Below, in pieces: positions 63,457 through 64,000 of a stretch of DNA of 64,000 nucleotides. The DNA lies in NCBI RefSeq assembly GCF_000737575.1, contig NZ_CP006270.1, forward strand, positions 1,615,163-1,679,162. Direction: 5' to 3'. A model generated the notes under the pieces. The model was not told where the DNA came from. It ran no database searches and saw only the letters and a program-made list of their open reading frames with translations. Numbering within the stretch: the stretch's first letter is position 1; each line of letters opens with the position of its first letter. Origin of the DNA: Synechococcus sp. KORDI-49. GTDB taxonomy: Bacteria > Cyanobacteriota > Cyanobacteriia > PCC-6307 > Cyanobiaceae. Made by a program: the position numbers and the translations under genes.

Positions 63457-64000
63457 ACGCCTCAGCTGTCGTCGTAGCCGCTGGAGCAGAGAGGCTGATG
63501 CACTGTCATCGGCTCTCTGCTCAGGGTCTGCCTCCTGCATGGCGTCCAGCCGAACTCTCAGCAGGGCGCTGCTCAGCACCTGCTCAGCCTCTGCGGGACT
63601 TTCCTGGGTTTGGAAGGGTTCCTGGGCTTGGAGAGGTTCCTGGCTTGGTGTTGGCGTCGGACTTGGTTCAGGCTCCGGCTCCACAGGCATCGGTGCATCC
63701 AGCCAAGGCATGGCGGTGGGCCGGGCTTGTTGTTGCTGTGCGGACGGTGCTGCTGCCGAGCCGGAATTGACGAACGGATCCTGCAGCAGGTCCGGCTGCT
63801 GCGCTTCGCCGGGCAGCTGTGCCTGACAACGGTTCAGCCCCTGACGGGCGAGTTCCGCCAGCGTCTCCTGGGGATCACTGTCCAGAACCAGCTGATAGAA
63901 GCCCGCTGCCGGGTCGGGCTGCTGCTGTCCGTACAGCGTGATGTGGCCCAGCAACAGGCCGACGATGGCCCGCCAGCCCAGTTTCGCTGCGCGGTTTTCG
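63442..64000 (-). CDS. Membrane-anchored protein with Pro/Glu-rich linker (5' end beyond window)
   Basis: The frame is open to the window edge; about 185 residues are visible. A hydrophobic segment (AIVGLLLGHITLYG) near the visible start is followed by a helical pair (PAAGFYQLVLDSDPQETLAELARQGLNRCQAQL, TPR-like), a long Gln/Pro/Glu-rich linker with PEPEPSPTPTPSQEP repeats, and a basic C-terminal helix (LLQRLRRQLRRSDRR). No family recognised. The last 15 bases overlap the RNase J 3' end. Confidence 0.6.
   Translation of the reverse strand, partial: ENRAAKLGWRAIVGLLLGHITLYGQQQPDPAAGFYQLVLDSDPQETLAELARQGLNRCQAQLPGEAQQPDLLQDPFVNSGSAAAPSAQQQQARPTAMPWLDAPMPVEPEPEPSPTPTPSQEPLQAQEPFQTQESPAEAEQVLSSALLRVRLDAMQEADPEQRADDSASASLLQRLRRQLRRSDRR

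Overview
The window comes from a GC-rich, gene-dense cyanobacterial chromosome, most likely a marine picocyanobacterium of the Synechococcus/Cyanobium type. Cyanobacterial marker genes support this: the sulfolipid pair sqdB/sqdX, a plastid-type GAPDH (gap2), a Ycf37-like TPR protein, an Ssl1498-type light-harvesting-like miniprotein, a TLP40/CYP38-like lumenal cyclophilin, cbiD, and a Fe-S type PurF. Intergenic gaps are very short, many genes start with GTG or TTG, and converging genes often overlap at their 3' ends. I see no rRNA, insertion sequence, prophage or CRISPR array. One tRNA (Gly, anticodon CCC) is present.

Layout. 1-2657: end of purL, then purF (de novo purine synthesis). 2658-7050 (minus): a GyrA/ParC-like topoisomerase subunit, an exported TPR protein and queG. 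7099-14313 (plus): two membrane proteins, nusB-ftsY, a GAF/SpoIIE-type phosphatase, argH and a glycine-rich RRM protein. 14321-17134: dusA (minus), then msrB and a flavoprotein (plus). 17109-21292 (minus): pilB-pilT-pilC, the type IV pilus motor and platform. 21390-24330 (plus): grpE-dnaJ-tusA-like-rsgA, tightly coupled. 24305-26991 (minus): murC-murB and ebfC. 27164-28189: gap2 with its own promoter region and terminator. 28240-30305 (minus): the lumenal cyclophilin coupled to thiL. 30370-31406: efp-accB. 31403-33510: pdxA and an NAD-dependent epimerase-like protein on the minus strand, with a tiny membrane protein on plus.

33543-38282 is the least ordinary stretch. It holds small orphan proteins, an HNH nuclease divergent from a SNF2/HARP-type helicase, a lipoprotein, a DUF6554-like secreted protein, a half-length AbrB-type membrane protein, three more small proteins and the tRNA. 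After it come a class V aminotransferase (minus), cbiD, guaA, two uncharacterised genes and mrdA (plus). Next are sqdB-sqdX, the Ssl1498-like gene, thiG, ycf37-like and rpmI-rplT (minus), with an uncharacterised gene on plus. A SpoIID-like protein and a GT2 glycosyltransferase follow on plus. The operon tig-clpP-clpX-LRAT-dnaX runs on the minus strand. The window ends with asd-dapA, RNase J, and a truncated membrane protein on minus.

Points most worth attention: the reading frame of asd is broken by one extra C in a C6 run; the HNH nuclease and the SNF2/HARP helicase together resemble a split version of the eukaryotic fork-remodelling protein ZRANB3; an LRAT-fold protein is locked between clpX and dnaX; PilB carries an extra C-terminal zinc-ribbon; and there are palindromic candidate operators or leader structures before gap2, msrB and the RRM gene.
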